In this document: one piece after another, positions 18,201-26,938 of the stretch
Numbering within the stretch: position 1 is the first letter of the stretch
Layout: every line of letters starts with the position of its first letter
Assembly: GCF_029581355.1 (NCBI RefSeq)
Contig: NZ_CP120849.1
Span: 3,194,501-3,258,500 of the forward strand
Length of the DNA stretch: 64,000 nucleotides
Reading direction: 5' to 3'
Source: Parabacteroides chongii
GTDB taxonomy: Bacteria; Bacteroidota; Bacteroidia; Bacteroidales; Tannerellaceae
Notes under the pieces: generated by a model
The model's database searches: none
The model's input: the letters and a program-made list of their open reading frames with translations, nothing else
What the model was told of the DNA's origin: nothing
Translations under genes and position numbers: made by a program

Positions 18201-18958
18201 CGGAAGGAGACCGTGCGAAGGCAGCCGAAGCCATGCAGTTGCATAAAGATGCCGTCCGTCTGCTGAATCGGCTGGTGGACAGGAAGGCGGAATATTGTAA
18301 AGCCATTTACGGATTCTTCCCGGCTAATAGTGACGGGGATAGTATCCGGATGGGCGATATCGTGATCCCTGTATTGCGTCAGCAGGCAAAGAAGGACGAG
18401 GGTGTTTATAAATCGCTTGCCGATTATGTCATGCCTGCTTCGGAAGGCCGTACGGATTATGTCGGTGCTTTTGTCGTAACAGCCGGTGTCGGTGCCGAGG
18501 CTCTGAAGAACCAGTTCGAGGAGGAGGGCGATACCTACAGTTCGATGTTGCTCCAGACATTAACGGACCGTCTGGCAGAAGCACTTGCCGAATATCTGCA
18601 TGAGAAGGTGCGTAAGGAATACTGGGGATATGCTCCGGACGAGTCTTTATCCATCCCGGATCTGTATAAGGTGAAATATCAGGGAATCCGTCCGGCGGTA
18701 GGTTATCCTTCGTTGCCGGATCAGTTGTTGAATTACACGCTGGATAATCTGCTGGATATGTCGCAGATCGGGGTGAAGCTGACAGAGAACGGCGCCATGT
18801 ATCCGACAGCAACGGTAAGCGGTATTTACATCGCTCATCCGGATTCGCAGTATTTCATGATCGGTTCGATCGATGAAGAGCAGATGAAAGATTACGCTGC
18901 CCGTCGCAATCTGTCGGAAGCGGATGCGAAGAAGCTGCTGAATAAGAATATATCGTAA
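15266..18958 (+). CDS. metH: Cobalamin-dependent methionine synthase
   Basis: A 1230-residue full-length MetH transferring the methyl group of methyltetrahydrofolate to homocysteine through cobalamin. ATG 15266 is chosen over an in-frame TTG inside the preceding terminator. In order it has the homocysteine/zinc domain (Cys308-Cys309 in GGCCG), the pterin-binding barrel from about residue 355 ('FINIGERCNVAGSRKF'), and the B12 domain with cobalt-ligand His758 in GDVHDIGKN. The C-terminal AdoMet activation domain contains 'GIRPAVGYPSLPDQ'. There is no room for a cobalamin or SAM riboswitch in the 20-base gap after the smpB terminator. Confidence 0.97.
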   Translation: MNKETFIRSLQERILILDGGMGTMIQGFKLTEQDYRGDRFVDFPGQLKGNNDLLCITRPDVIKSIHRQYLDAGADIFATNTFNANAISMEDYAMQEYVREINLAAGKLGREVADGFMAEHPDRTIFVAGSIGPTNKTASMSPDVSNPAYRAVTYKDIYKAYKEQVEALVDGGVDIILFETTFDTLNVKAGLEAAETVLKEKGKELPIMLSLTLSAQGGRTLSGQTLGACLASVQHVNLVSIGLNCSFGAADMKPFLADLAKHAPYYISAYPNAGLPNTFGTYDETPEKMAGHVKPFIEEGLVNILGGCCGTTPAHIAQYPALIKGAKPHVPAAKPDCLWLSGLELLEVKKENNFINIGERCNVAGSRKFLRLIKEGNYEEALTIARKQVEDGAQVIDINMDDGMLDAVKEMTTFLNLVASEPDIARVPVMIDSSKWQVIEEGLMCVQGKSIVNSISLKEGEEVFLAHAARIKQLGAAVVVMAFDEKGQADTFERKVEVCGRAYRLLREKIDFDPNGIIFDPNVLAIATGMEEHNGYGLDFIRAVEWIKQNLPGAKVSGGISNLSFSFRGNNYVREAMHSVFLYHAISKGLDMGIVNPSSAVIYEDIEPEFRNLLEDVILYRRPEAAEELITYAQNLHVDKQGGGEAKQEAWREQPLKERLEYALIKGIGDHLEEDLQEALKEYPRPVNIIDGPLMSGMNKVGELFGAGKMFLPQVVKTARTMKKAVAILQPAIEADKTASGSAKAGKVLFATVKGDVHDIGKNIVSIVLACNNYEVIDLGVMVPAEVIVKTAIDEQPDLVCLSGLITPSLEEMVHVTDEMQKAGLTIPIMVGGATTSKLHTAIKIAPHYDYPVIHVLDASQNPLIAAKLLNPDTRDAYIESLNKEYEALRVSMDQKKEILVPLSEARLHPQKIDWTGWNPTTPNQLGVHVLPYIPLEEIIPYIHWTFFFSAWKLSGRFAGIAQLHGCDSCRAQWLASFPEGDRAKAAEAMQLHKDAVRLLNRLVDRKAEYCKAIYGFFPANSDGDSIRMGDIVIPVLRQQAKKDEGVYKSLADYVMPASEGRTDYVGAFVVTAGVGAEALKNQFEEEGDTYSSMLLQTLTDRLAEALAEYLHEKVRKEYWGYAPDESLSIPDLYKVKYQGIRPAVGYPSLPDQLLNYTLDNLLDMSQIGVKLTENGAMYPTATVSGIYIAHPDSQYFMIGSIDEEQMKDYAARRNLSEADAKKLLNKNIS

Positions 18959-18977
18959 ACAGATAAATGTAAAGAGC

Positions 18978-20006
18978 ATGTGGAGATATATACGCTGGTC
19001 GTTACTGGCAGGATTGTTGATCGGGGTGTGGATTGTCATGCGGTTGCCGGTGGCAGCCGAATTTTATGCCCGTCGGATCTATCCGGCTGTTTCCGGTGTG
19101 CTGTCCCGCATCTCATCCCCTTTCCCTTTTTCCGTAGGTGATTGTTTCATCTACGGAAGCATTGTCGGTATCCTGGTCTATCTGATCTATGCTTTTGTGA
19201 AGAAGCGTTCATGGAAAAAGACAGTCGGGCGTACGGTCGAATACCTGTTATGGGTGTATGCCTGGTTCTATCTGGCCTGGGGACTGAATTATTTCCGGGA
19301 GGACTTCTTTACACGGACACAACTCCCTTATGCCGATTATTCGGAAGAGGATTTCCGCTCTTTCCTTTCGGCTTATACCGATTCGCTGAATGCCTCTTTC
19401 ACTCCGGTTGAAAAGGTGGATCAGGCCGTCATTGCCTCGGAGGTGAAGAACGGTTACCAGGAGATAGCCGGACGTTTCGGGCTGGTGTCTCCCGTCGGTT
19501 ACCTTCATCCGAAACCGATGCTGCTCCCGTCGTTGATGAGCGGTGTGGGAGTTTTGGGATATATTGGTCCCTTTTTTATCGAATACAATCTGAATCCGGA
19601 CCTGCTTCCTGTCCAGTATCCTTTCACGTATGCCCATGAAATGGCGCATGTACTGGGCATCTCCAGTGAGGCGGAGGCCAACCTGTATGGCTTTCTGGTC
19701 TGCTCACGTTCCGAAGTGCCGGAGATCCGTTTCTCTGCCTGGTTTGCCTTGTTGCCTTATGTGTTGGGTAATGCCTGGCAGTTATTGCCGGAAGAAGACT
19801 TCGAGCAATGGAAGGAAACGATATCGCCTGAAGTAAAAAAGGCATACAACGATAAGGTCGCTTATTGGCAGGGTTTGTATAGTCCGATGATCGGGGATAT
19901 GCAGGATACGCTTTATAACTGGTTCCTGAAAAGTAACAATATCCCCTCCGGACGTAAAAATTATTCTGAGGTAGTGGCACTTCTGATGGCTGTTAATACA
20001 AAATAA
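18978..20006 (+). CDS. DUF3810-family membrane protein with HExxH motif
   Basis: A 342-residue protein with three N-terminal hydrophobic helices (about 8-25, 52-72 and 86-100) followed by a soluble domain. The zinc-protease-like motif HEMAH is at 220-224, inside 'YPFTYAHEMAHVLGISSEAEAN', with a downstream Glu as possible third ligand. This matches the DUF3810 family of Bacteroidetes. Peptidase activity is an inference from the motif. It follows metH by 19 bases. Confidence 0.8.
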   Translation: MWRYIRWSLLAGLLIGVWIVMRLPVAAEFYARRIYPAVSGVLSRISSPFPFSVGDCFIYGSIVGILVYLIYAFVKKRSWKKTVGRTVEYLLWVYAWFYLAWGLNYFREDFFTRTQLPYADYSEEDFRSFLSAYTDSLNASFTPVEKVDQAVIASEVKNGYQEIAGRFGLVSPVGYLHPKPMLLPSLMSGVGVLGYIGPFFIEYNLNPDLLPVQYPFTYAHEMAHVLGISSEAEANLYGFLVCSRSEVPEIRFSAWFALLPYVLGNAWQLLPEEDFEQWKETISPEVKKAYNDKVAYWQGLYSPMIGDMQDTLYNWFLKSNNIPSGRKNYSEVVALLMAVNTK

Positions 20007-20072
20007 ACTGCTACATTTGTAACCGTCTGCGTCTCGTGACGTACTCATTTATCATGCTTTAAAACTAATAAG

Positions 20073-21518
20073 ATGGAAAATCAAAGACTCGCTTATATGC
20101 TGGCCGGTATCGTCGCATTCGGACTGGCAGGTTGTTCCTCTCAACCGATAACCATTGAAGGAAAAGTATCCAATCTTTCCGGTAATACGATCGTCTATAA
20201 TTCTACAATCGACGGTGTATATCAGTTTACTCAGAGAGATACCCTCTTTGTGCAGGCGGACAGTACCTATCGGATAACACTTCCTGGAAAAGAGAATGAG
20301 AAAGTCTCGTTTTACGTGTACGGGCAAAAGTATCTGGGTACGGTTTACGTCGAACCCGGTAAGAACGGGCTCGATATCGATGCCTCCCTTGAAAGCAATC
20401 TGAATGTGGAGAATAAGCTGGTGAAGGAGAATGAAATCGTGGAAGAACTTGCCCGTTTGCAGAAGGATGTCTTTGGTTTGAGAGCCCGCGAAAAAGATGT
20501 GTTCCAGGTAGCAAAAGATACGGTAGCTTCTTCTGTTTACAAGAAACTGACGGACTATGGAGCCGGTATAGAACAGAAGATAACCGGAGTCGACGACCTC
20601 TTTAAGAAAAGAGCCGTGCAGGATGTCCGTATGCAGATGTTGCTGGCCTTTATGAATCAGTATTTCGGGATTAATTACCGGGGAACGGAAGAGACAAAGA
20701 AAGAGTGGGAGGCCGTTTATCCGGAAATGCTGGAATATGCCGATATTACCCAGCCGGAGAATGTCTTTTCCGACGCATTCTCCGATGTGGTGTCGAACAT
20801 TGCCGGGATAGAGCTTTATATGAAAACCAAGCAACAGCCGAAAGACCGGAATGAAGGCAAGGTAATGCTTTTCGACTGGTATAAGGAGAACCTGAAAGGA
20901 CGTGTACAGGAAATCGCCATGGCTAATATTATCCTGGATGATGCTGCGAACGAAAGTTATTCGACAGGCATACCGGAGCTATACGAACAGTTTAAAGTGC
21001 TGTATCCGGCCAGTATCCTTCAATCATCGCTGGAGGAGGCGATACGGAAGAACATCTCGTTTAACAAGCAGGAGCTTCCCGCAGATATTCATATCCTGAA
21101 CACCGACAGTGTGCGTTCTTTTAAAGAGATAACCGACCGCTATCCGGGAAAAGTGATCTTTATCGATATCTGGGCAACCTGGTGTGGTCCTTGCCGTCAG
21201 TCTTTTGCCCATGTTGAACCCTTGCAGAAGTATGCAAAGGAGAATGATATCGTGCTGCTTTATGTTTCCATCGACCGTCCGACTGAAGCCGATTTATGGA
21301 AGAAAATGGCAGGATACTATAATCTGAAAGGGGAGCACGTACTCATCAACGAATCTTTTAAAATGGATATCTACAATACTTTCGGTAACAATGGAGCCTT
21401 GTATATCCCTCATTGCGCCATCATCAACAAAAAAGGGGAACTGCAATTTAAAGTCGCATCGAGTCCTGAAAATATGGACAAACTGATAGAACAGTTCCAG
21501 GAAGCTGGTGCGGAGTGA
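20073..21518 (+). CDS. Thioredoxin-domain lipoprotein (ResA/TlpA-like)
   Basis: A 481-residue lipoprotein with lipobox LAGC and an N-terminal DUF4369-like beta domain (about 25-120). A helical middle follows, and then a C-terminal thioredoxin fold with active site WCGPC at 370-374. Such proteins face the periplasm and reduce or isomerise disulfides, for example in cytochrome or envelope protein maturation. The redox role follows from the motif; the partner is unknown. The gene ends just before a 23-bp phased array and a convergent sigma factor gene. Confidence 0.85.
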   Translation: MENQRLAYMLAGIVAFGLAGCSSQPITIEGKVSNLSGNTIVYNSTIDGVYQFTQRDTLFVQADSTYRITLPGKENEKVSFYVYGQKYLGTVYVEPGKNGLDIDASLESNLNVENKLVKENEIVEELARLQKDVFGLRAREKDVFQVAKDTVASSVYKKLTDYGAGIEQKITGVDDLFKKRAVQDVRMQMLLAFMNQYFGINYRGTEETKKEWEAVYPEMLEYADITQPENVFSDAFSDVVSNIAGIELYMKTKQQPKDRNEGKVMLFDWYKENLKGRVQEIAMANIILDDAANESYSTGIPELYEQFKVLYPASILQSSLEEAIRKNISFNKQELPADIHILNTDSVRSFKEITDRYPGKVIFIDIWATWCGPCRQSFAHVEPLQKYAKENDIVLLYVSIDRPTEADLWKKMAGYYNLKGEHVLINESFKMDIYNTFGNNGALYIPHCAIINKKGELQFKVASSPENMDKLIEQFQEAGAE

Positions 21519-21530
21519 TTAACGCCCCAG

Positions 21531-21622
21531 TCGTTAGCACTTAAGAATGCCTATCGTTAACCTCTAAGAATGCCCATTGTTAGAGGTTAACGATAGGCAT
21601 TCTTAGGATATTATTGTCGGGC
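21531..21622. repeat. 23-bp phased dyad array A3
   Basis: Units begin TCGTTA, TCGTTA, TTGTTA and TTCTTA at 21531, 21554, 21577 and 21600, exact 23-base steps. A perfect 26-bp stem forms between 21542-21567 and 21580-21605 (12-base loop). It lies between convergent genes, so it may also act as a bidirectional terminator. Confidence 0.8.
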
Positions 21623-21659
21623 TCGGATGAACAGGCATGTATAATTCGATTGCATATAC

Positions 21660-22244
21660 CTAGTTCATATATTTCGATAACAACAATATCAGCGGCAGGT
21701 AATCTTTCAAGGTAACTCGCAGTTGTTTCAAGGCTTGAGTAATCCGGTAATTTACCGTTTGGGTGGAAACCTGCAGGATCTCGGCTATCTCTTTGTAGCT
21801 TTTATTTTCGAAACGGTGCATGATAAATGCTTCCCGGTAGCTGGCGGGTAAGGCATGAATCGCCTGGCTGATCTGTTTTTTCAGTTCTTCCGCCTGGTAG
21901 AAATCGCTGTCCTGCAACATCTCCAACATATATTCATAGTAACGTGTCTCTGCCCGCAATTGCGACTGCTGGCGGGTAAGCTGGTTGATACTTCTGTGAT
22001 AGACTGTTTTGTACAGATACTGGCTGAAAGAGGTATTGAATATTTGTGCTTCCCTGTTTTCCCATAACCATAACATGACATCCTGCACGATCTCTTCGGC
22101 ATCTTCCTGACTGACGAACCGGTTCGCATACGTGCACAACATCGGGTAGTATCTTCTGAATAAGGTACCATAGGCTTTTTTATCTCCATGTTGCATGGCC
22201 GATAACAGAAATGAATCGTCTATTGCTTGTGAGGTCTTTTTCAT
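21660..22244 (-). CDS. ECF-type RNA polymerase sigma factor (FecI-like)
   Basis: A 194-residue sigma factor with region 2 'FVSQEDAEEIVQDVMLWLWENR' and a C-terminal region-4 helix-turn-helix 'NKSYKEIAEILQVSTQTVNYRI'. The size and motifs fit the FecI-like ECF sigmas that control SusC/SusD loci in Bacteroidetes. A divergent fecR-type anti-sigma gene starts 123 bases away on the other strand, followed by a SusC with an STN domain, the usual receptor-to-anti-sigma signalling set. A perfect -7 box for this gene is at 22264-22271. Divergent rather than tandem placement is less usual. Confidence 0.9.
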   Translation of the reverse strand: MKKTSQAIDDSFLLSAMQHGDKKAYGTLFRRYYPMLCTYANRFVSQEDAEEIVQDVMLWLWENREAQIFNTSFSQYLYKTVYHRSINQLTRQQSQLRAETRYYEYMLEMLQDSDFYQAEELKKQISQAIHALPASYREAFIMHRFENKSYKEIAEILQVSTQTVNYRITQALKQLRVTLKDYLPLILLLSKYMN

Positions 22245-22263
22245 ACAACTGTCTCCCTGTCGG

Positions 22264-22271
22264 CAAAGTTA
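22264..22271 (-). promoter_or_regulatory. -7 box of the FecI-like sigma gene
   Basis: On the minus strand this reads TAACTTTG (TAnnTTTG), 20 bases before the start codon. It suggests that the housekeeping sigma makes this sigma factor. Confidence 0.65.
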
Positions 22272-22367
22272 GCTTTTTTGTTGAATAAAAAAAATATCAA
22301 AAAAAAGTGGACTTCCGTTTAGTAATCCGTCGGAGTTCCCTTGTCTAATATATAAACAGGCATAAAA

Positions 22368-23390
22368 ATGCAAATGGAAACATTCAATATAGATCAGATA
22401 GAAGAACTTCTTCCCCGGTATTGTTCCGGCGAGGCGACGGTAGAGGAATGCCGGATGGTGGAGGAATGGATCGGGCAGTCGGAAGATAACTACCGGATTG
22501 TCAAACAAATCTATGCCATTGATCAGGTAATGGGTACAGCACAGATGGAATCGAAGGTGGATACCGAAAAGGCTTTGGCATCCGTAAGCCGTAGAATGAC
22601 TAAGGAACGTCCGCAGGTGAGCTGGTTCACCTGGGTGCAGCGGGTGGCTGCGATTCTTTTTATCCCTCTCCTTATCACCTGGGGGATCGAGCATTTTACT
22701 CCCCGGAGGGATATAGCCCATATGATCGAGATAAAGACCAATCCAGGAATGACGACCACCGTCGATCTGCCGGACGGCTCCAAAGTATACCTCAATTCGG
22801 AATCTTCTTTGACCTATCCTTCTTTTTTCAGTGAAGACAAGAGAAGCGTGCAGTTGAAAGGGGAGGCTTTCTTTGAAGTGCAGAAGGACCCCGAACATCG
22901 TTTTATTGTTTCAGCCCCCAACCATACGCAGATCGAGGTATTGGGTACTTCCTTTAATGTGGAAGCATTTGAGAGAGATTCATTTATATCCACTACGCTG
23001 GTTGAGGGTAAAGTCCGCTTTGCCTATCAGAAGAACCAGCAGTCCACAACGGTAGTCATGAAGCCCGGACAGAAACTGATGTACAATACAACTTCTTCGC
23101 AGGTCAAACTGATCCAGACAAGCGGTGAAACCGAAACGGCCTGGAAAGACGGAAAGATCGTTTTCCTGGCAACGCCGCTGCCGGAAGCGTTGCGGATGTT
23201 GGAGAAGCGGTTTAATGTTGACTTCGTGTTATCCAATAACCGTCTTCGTACAGAGGCATTCAACGGCTCATTTACCAATCAACGGTTAGAACGTATATTG
23301 GAAATATTTAAAATATCATCGAATATAAAATGGCGTTACCTGGATATCCAGGATACGACGAATGAGAGAACTCGAATAGAAATTTATTAA
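22368..23390 (+). CDS. FecR-family anti-sigma factor
   Basis: A 340-residue inner-membrane protein. The N-terminal cytoplasmic domain (about 1-85) has 'LLPRYCSGEATVEECRMVEEW', which binds the sigma factor. One membrane helix lies at about 88-106. The periplasmic FecR domain (about 120-225) includes 'TTVDLPDGSKVYLNSESSLTYP', and a C-terminal DUF4974-like domain (about 260-340) contacts the receptor's STN domain. It transmits ligand binding at SusC to the divergent ECF sigma. The stretch TTGTCTAATATA at 22341-22352 may be part of an ECF promoter. An internal ATG at 22374 is an alternative start. Confidence 0.9.
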   Translation: MQMETFNIDQIEELLPRYCSGEATVEECRMVEEWIGQSEDNYRIVKQIYAIDQVMGTAQMESKVDTEKALASVSRRMTKERPQVSWFTWVQRVAAILFIPLLITWGIEHFTPRRDIAHMIEIKTNPGMTTTVDLPDGSKVYLNSESSLTYPSFFSEDKRSVQLKGEAFFEVQKDPEHRFIVSAPNHTQIEVLGTSFNVEAFERDSFISTTLVEGKVRFAYQKNQQSTTVVMKPGQKLMYNTTSSQVKLIQTSGETETAWKDGKIVFLATPLPEALRMLEKRFNVDFVLSNNRLRTEAFNGSFTNQRLERILEIFKISSNIKWRYLDIQDTTNERTRIEIY

Positions 23391-23434
23391 CCTAATTGAA
23401 AAAATCATGAAAAGTAAACCACCCTAGAGAAAAA

Positions 23435-23468
23435 CATCCGATGAAATATTGGCGTATTTCATCGGATG
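23435..23468. other. Hairpin between fecR and susC genes
   Basis: A perfect 14-bp stem (23435-23448 with 23455-23468) has a 6-base loop TTGGCG and no T-run on the plus strand. It lies 77 bases before the susC start, so a leader role such as RNA processing or partial attenuation is more likely than full termination. Confidence 0.6.
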
Positions 23469-23545
23469 GAAAGAATTCATTTAAAACGCTTGTTTGGCGA
23501 CAAGCATAGTAAATCATTTTTTATTAATTAGATCAGTACAAAGTT

Positions 23546-26500
23546 ATGCAAAAACATTTTAATACCCAACAGTATTGGGTAGCAGAGTTTCTGCGGTTTA
23601 TCTTAAATAAAATACCAAGAGTTATGAAGTTATCAGTCTTCTTACTAATATGTACTATTGGTTTGGCACAAGCAACAGGTAGCTATGCCCAGAATGCTAC
23701 TGTAAGTCTGGAGATGCGAAACCAAACGGTAAAAGAAGTGTTGGATGAGATCGAGGAACAGTCTGACTTCTCTTTCTTCTTCAATATCAAACATGTCGAT
23801 TTGCAACGGAAGGTTTCTGTTGTAGTTGATAAAAGCGATATATTTAAAGTGTTAGATACAGTATTTGCTGGAACGAATGTACGTTATACAGTAGTAGACA
23901 GTAAGATTATTCTTTCAACAGAAAAACAAGAAATTCAACAGATAAGTAAGAAGAAAAAAATAGAAGGATTTGTCTGTGAACCAAATGGAGTACCTGTTAT
24001 TGGTGCTAATATAGTGGAAAAAGGAACAACGAATGGGACAATAACTGATTTAGAAGGTAAGTTTGTTTTGGAAGTCGATGATAATGCTTCTGTATTGGTG
24101 AGCTTTATTGGTTTTGTGGATCAGGAAGTCTCTGTAAAAGGAAGAAATATATTACAATTAACTTTAGTAGAAGATTCACAAAATTTAGAGGAGGTAGTGG
24201 TTACAGCTTTGGGTATCAAGCGCTCAGAAAAAGGATTAGGATATTCTGTCCAAAAAGTGGATGGAGATAAACTGACAAGCGTAAAAAATATTGATGTCAC
24301 ATCCAACCTGATCGGAAAAGTTGCGGGCATGAATGTAAAAAGTAGTACAGAGTTTAATGAAGCTCCAACATTGACATTGCGTGGAGAATCTCCTTTGTTG
24401 GTAATAGACGGTGTTCCTTATACAAACATATCTTTACGAGATATAGCAGCAGATGACGTCGAATCAATGAGTGTATTGAAGGGGGCTACAGCTTCTGCCC
24501 TTTATGGATCTCGGGGTGGTTCAGGAGCAATTATCATTACCACGAAAAAAGGAAATGAGAAAGGTGGTTTGCAGGTGAATGTTAGTAGTAATACTATGTT
24601 TGAGGCTGGTTATGTGGCATTTCCGGAAGTTCAGACTTCTTACAGTTCAGGAGGTGCCGGACAATATCGTACAGGTGATTTTGTTTGGGGAGCTCCTCTA
24701 GATGCTGGATATATGGCAACCCAGTACAATCCGTACACCTACGACTGGGAAGAGAAAGAACTTGTTTCAAAAGGAAAAGACAATTTTAAGAATTTTCTGG
24801 AAACAGGTTTCATTACCAATAATAATATCAATCTCTCTTATCAGAGTGAAAAAGGAAGTTTCCGAACTTCTCTGACACATGTTTATAATAAAGGACAATA
24901 CCCTAATACGAAATTGAATAAATTTACTTACTCAGTTGGTGGTGATTTTAAAGTAGATAAATTTAGTTTCGAAGGAAATCTGACTTACAATAAACGTTTT
25001 TACCCGAATGATAAAGGTACTAAATATGGTTCCGGCGGTTTTATCTATAATCTTGTGGTTTGGTCTGGTACAGAATATGATATTCGGGATTATAAAGATT
25101 ATTGGCAGAGGGGTAAAGAAGGAGAAGCGCAGAACTGGATGGAAAACACTTGGTATGACAATCCTTATTTTTTGGCTAATGAGGTACGGCACAACGATGA
25201 TTATGATGTGACAAATGGATCTTTGTCGATGAAGTATGATGTGCTACCTTGGTTGAGTATGACACTTCGTTCCGGTTTTGATTATTATCAGGATAAAGAA
25301 GAGTGGAAATATGCTAAAACTTATACTATGAATAAAAAAGGCTACTACTATGTAGATCAGGAGAATGCCTTTAGTATGAATAACGATTTCCTGGTGACGG
25401 CAAATCATCAATTTGGAAAGTTTGGTATTGACGGATTGATAGGTGGAACTATCAATTATAAACAAGGAAGCAATGTATGGGGAGAAACTAATAACGGACT
25501 GACTATCCCTGGATTCTATTCTTTAAATGCTTCTGTTGATCCAGCAAAAACCGGACAGAAGGGATTTAAGAAACAAGTGAACAGTATTTTTGGAAAAGCT
25601 ACTCTATCCTGGGGAAGTCTGTTATTTGTCGATGTTACGGCTCGTAATGACTGGTCAAGTACATTGCCTAGCTCTACTCGTTCTTATTTTTATCCGTCAG
25701 TAGCTGCTAGTTTGGTCGTTTCAGAGTTGCTTAAAATGCCGGATTGGATTAGCTTATTAAAAATGAGAGGGTCATGGACACAAAATAAAAATGACTTGGA
25801 TATTTATGCAATAAACAATACTTATTCAATCACTACTAATATATGGGATGGAAAAACGGCAGCTTATTATCCTAAAGTGATAAGAGGGATTGACTTGCTC
25901 CCGGAAAGTTCACGTTCTTATGAATTGGGTGCGAATGCAAACTTTTTGAATAACAGAGTTTGGGTAGATTTGACCTATTATAATAAACGGAGGAAAGATT
26001 TTGCCGTGAAAGCCCCGCTAAGTATGAGTTCAGGATATGATCAGACCTACATTAATTCGAAAGAAGAACGGGAGAGAAGAGGTTTTGAACTCTCCATTGG
26101 CGCTACTCCGGTAAAAACGAAAGATTTTGAATGGAATACGTTGTTTAACTGGTCATCCGAACGTGATGTTTTTGTGAAACTGGATTCTAAATATTCGACT
26201 AAAGCACCATGGGTAAAAGAGGGAATGCGTTGTGACTATCTTACTGCTCCTCTTTGGGATACTGATCCGTATGGGAATATAGTGCATGGAGCAAGCGGAT
26301 TGCCGGAGAGTATACCTTATAAGGGCTTGATGGGATATTCATCACCCGATTGGATTTGGGGATTCTCAAATACCTTGCGCTACAAAGATTTTACCTTCCA
26401 TTTTGCTTTTGACGGGTGTGTCGGTGGAGTCGCTTATAACTGGACAGACCAGGTGATGTGGAATTCCGGATCTCATATTGAATCAGATAATCAATGGCGG

Positions 26501-26923
26501 TATGATGAGGTTGTAAACAAGAATATTAGTTATATTGGTCCTGGTGTGAAAGTTATTTCTGGAACGATTGAGCGGGATGAATATGGACAGGTTATCAGTG
26601 ATAATCGTGTATATGCTCCGAACGATGCAAGAGTATCGTATGAAAATTATATTCGTCATTATTCTAATGACTATTATGCAGGTAAACCACAATCTTATTA
26701 CAATCGTACATATTTTAAACTTCGTGAAATTGCATTAAACTATACAGTGCCGAATGCATTGACGAAAAAAATAAAAATGACTGATTTAACGGTAGGTATT
26801 ACTGGTAATAATTTGTTGTTATGGACAAATGAATTTAAATATTCGGATCCGGATAAAGGGGAGGATAACTTAAATTCACCATCTATGAGATACATTGGAT
26901 TCAATTTGAAAACTTCATTTTAA
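23546..26923 (+). CDS. SusC-like TonB-dependent outer-membrane transporter with STN domain
   Basis: A 1125-residue SusC/RagA-family transporter. A long signal peptide ends near GSYAQ. An STN domain (about 52-110) follows, which signals to FecR, and then a carboxypeptidase-regulatory-like domain (about 135-215). The plug contains 'LVIDGVPYTNISLRDIAADDVESM' and 'ATASALYGSRGGSGAIIITTKKG', and a 22-strand-type barrel ends in 'MRYIGFNLKTSF'. It imports a nutrient, usually a glycan or peptide fragment, with the SusD lipoprotein next door. The region is visibly AT-richer than the flanking housekeeping genes, suggesting transfer. The ligand is unknown. Confidence 0.95.
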   Translation: MQKHFNTQQYWVAEFLRFILNKIPRVMKLSVFLLICTIGLAQATGSYAQNATVSLEMRNQTVKEVLDEIEEQSDFSFFFNIKHVDLQRKVSVVVDKSDIFKVLDTVFAGTNVRYTVVDSKIILSTEKQEIQQISKKKKIEGFVCEPNGVPVIGANIVEKGTTNGTITDLEGKFVLEVDDNASVLVSFIGFVDQEVSVKGRNILQLTLVEDSQNLEEVVVTALGIKRSEKGLGYSVQKVDGDKLTSVKNIDVTSNLIGKVAGMNVKSSTEFNEAPTLTLRGESPLLVIDGVPYTNISLRDIAADDVESMSVLKGATASALYGSRGGSGAIIITTKKGNEKGGLQVNVSSNTMFEAGYVAFPEVQTSYSSGGAGQYRTGDFVWGAPLDAGYMATQYNPYTYDWEEKELVSKGKDNFKNFLETGFITNNNINLSYQSEKGSFRTSLTHVYNKGQYPNTKLNKFTYSVGGDFKVDKFSFEGNLTYNKRFYPNDKGTKYGSGGFIYNLVVWSGTEYDIRDYKDYWQRGKEGEAQNWMENTWYDNPYFLANEVRHNDDYDVTNGSLSMKYDVLPWLSMTLRSGFDYYQDKEEWKYAKTYTMNKKGYYYVDQENAFSMNNDFLVTANHQFGKFGIDGLIGGTINYKQGSNVWGETNNGLTIPGFYSLNASVDPAKTGQKGFKKQVNSIFGKATLSWGSLLFVDVTARNDWSSTLPSSTRSYFYPSVAASLVVSELLKMPDWISLLKMRGSWTQNKNDLDIYAINNTYSITTNIWDGKTAAYYPKVIRGIDLLPESSRSYELGANANFLNNRVWVDLTYYNKRRKDFAVKAPLSMSSGYDQTYINSKEERERRGFELSIGATPVKTKDFEWNTLFNWSSERDVFVKLDSKYSTKAPWVKEGMRCDYLTAPLWDTDPYGNIVHGASGLPESIPYKGLMGYSSPDWIWGFSNTLRYKDFTFHFAFDGCVGGVAYNWTDQVMWNSGSHIESDNQWRYDEVVNKNISYIGPGVKVISGTIERDEYGQVISDNRVYAPNDARVSYENYIRHYSNDYYAGKPQSYYNRTYFKLREIALNYTVPNALTKKIKMTDLTVGITGNNLLLWTNEFKYSDPDKGEDNLNSPSMRYIGFNLKTSF

Positions 26924-26938
26924 AAAGTAAAAGATATT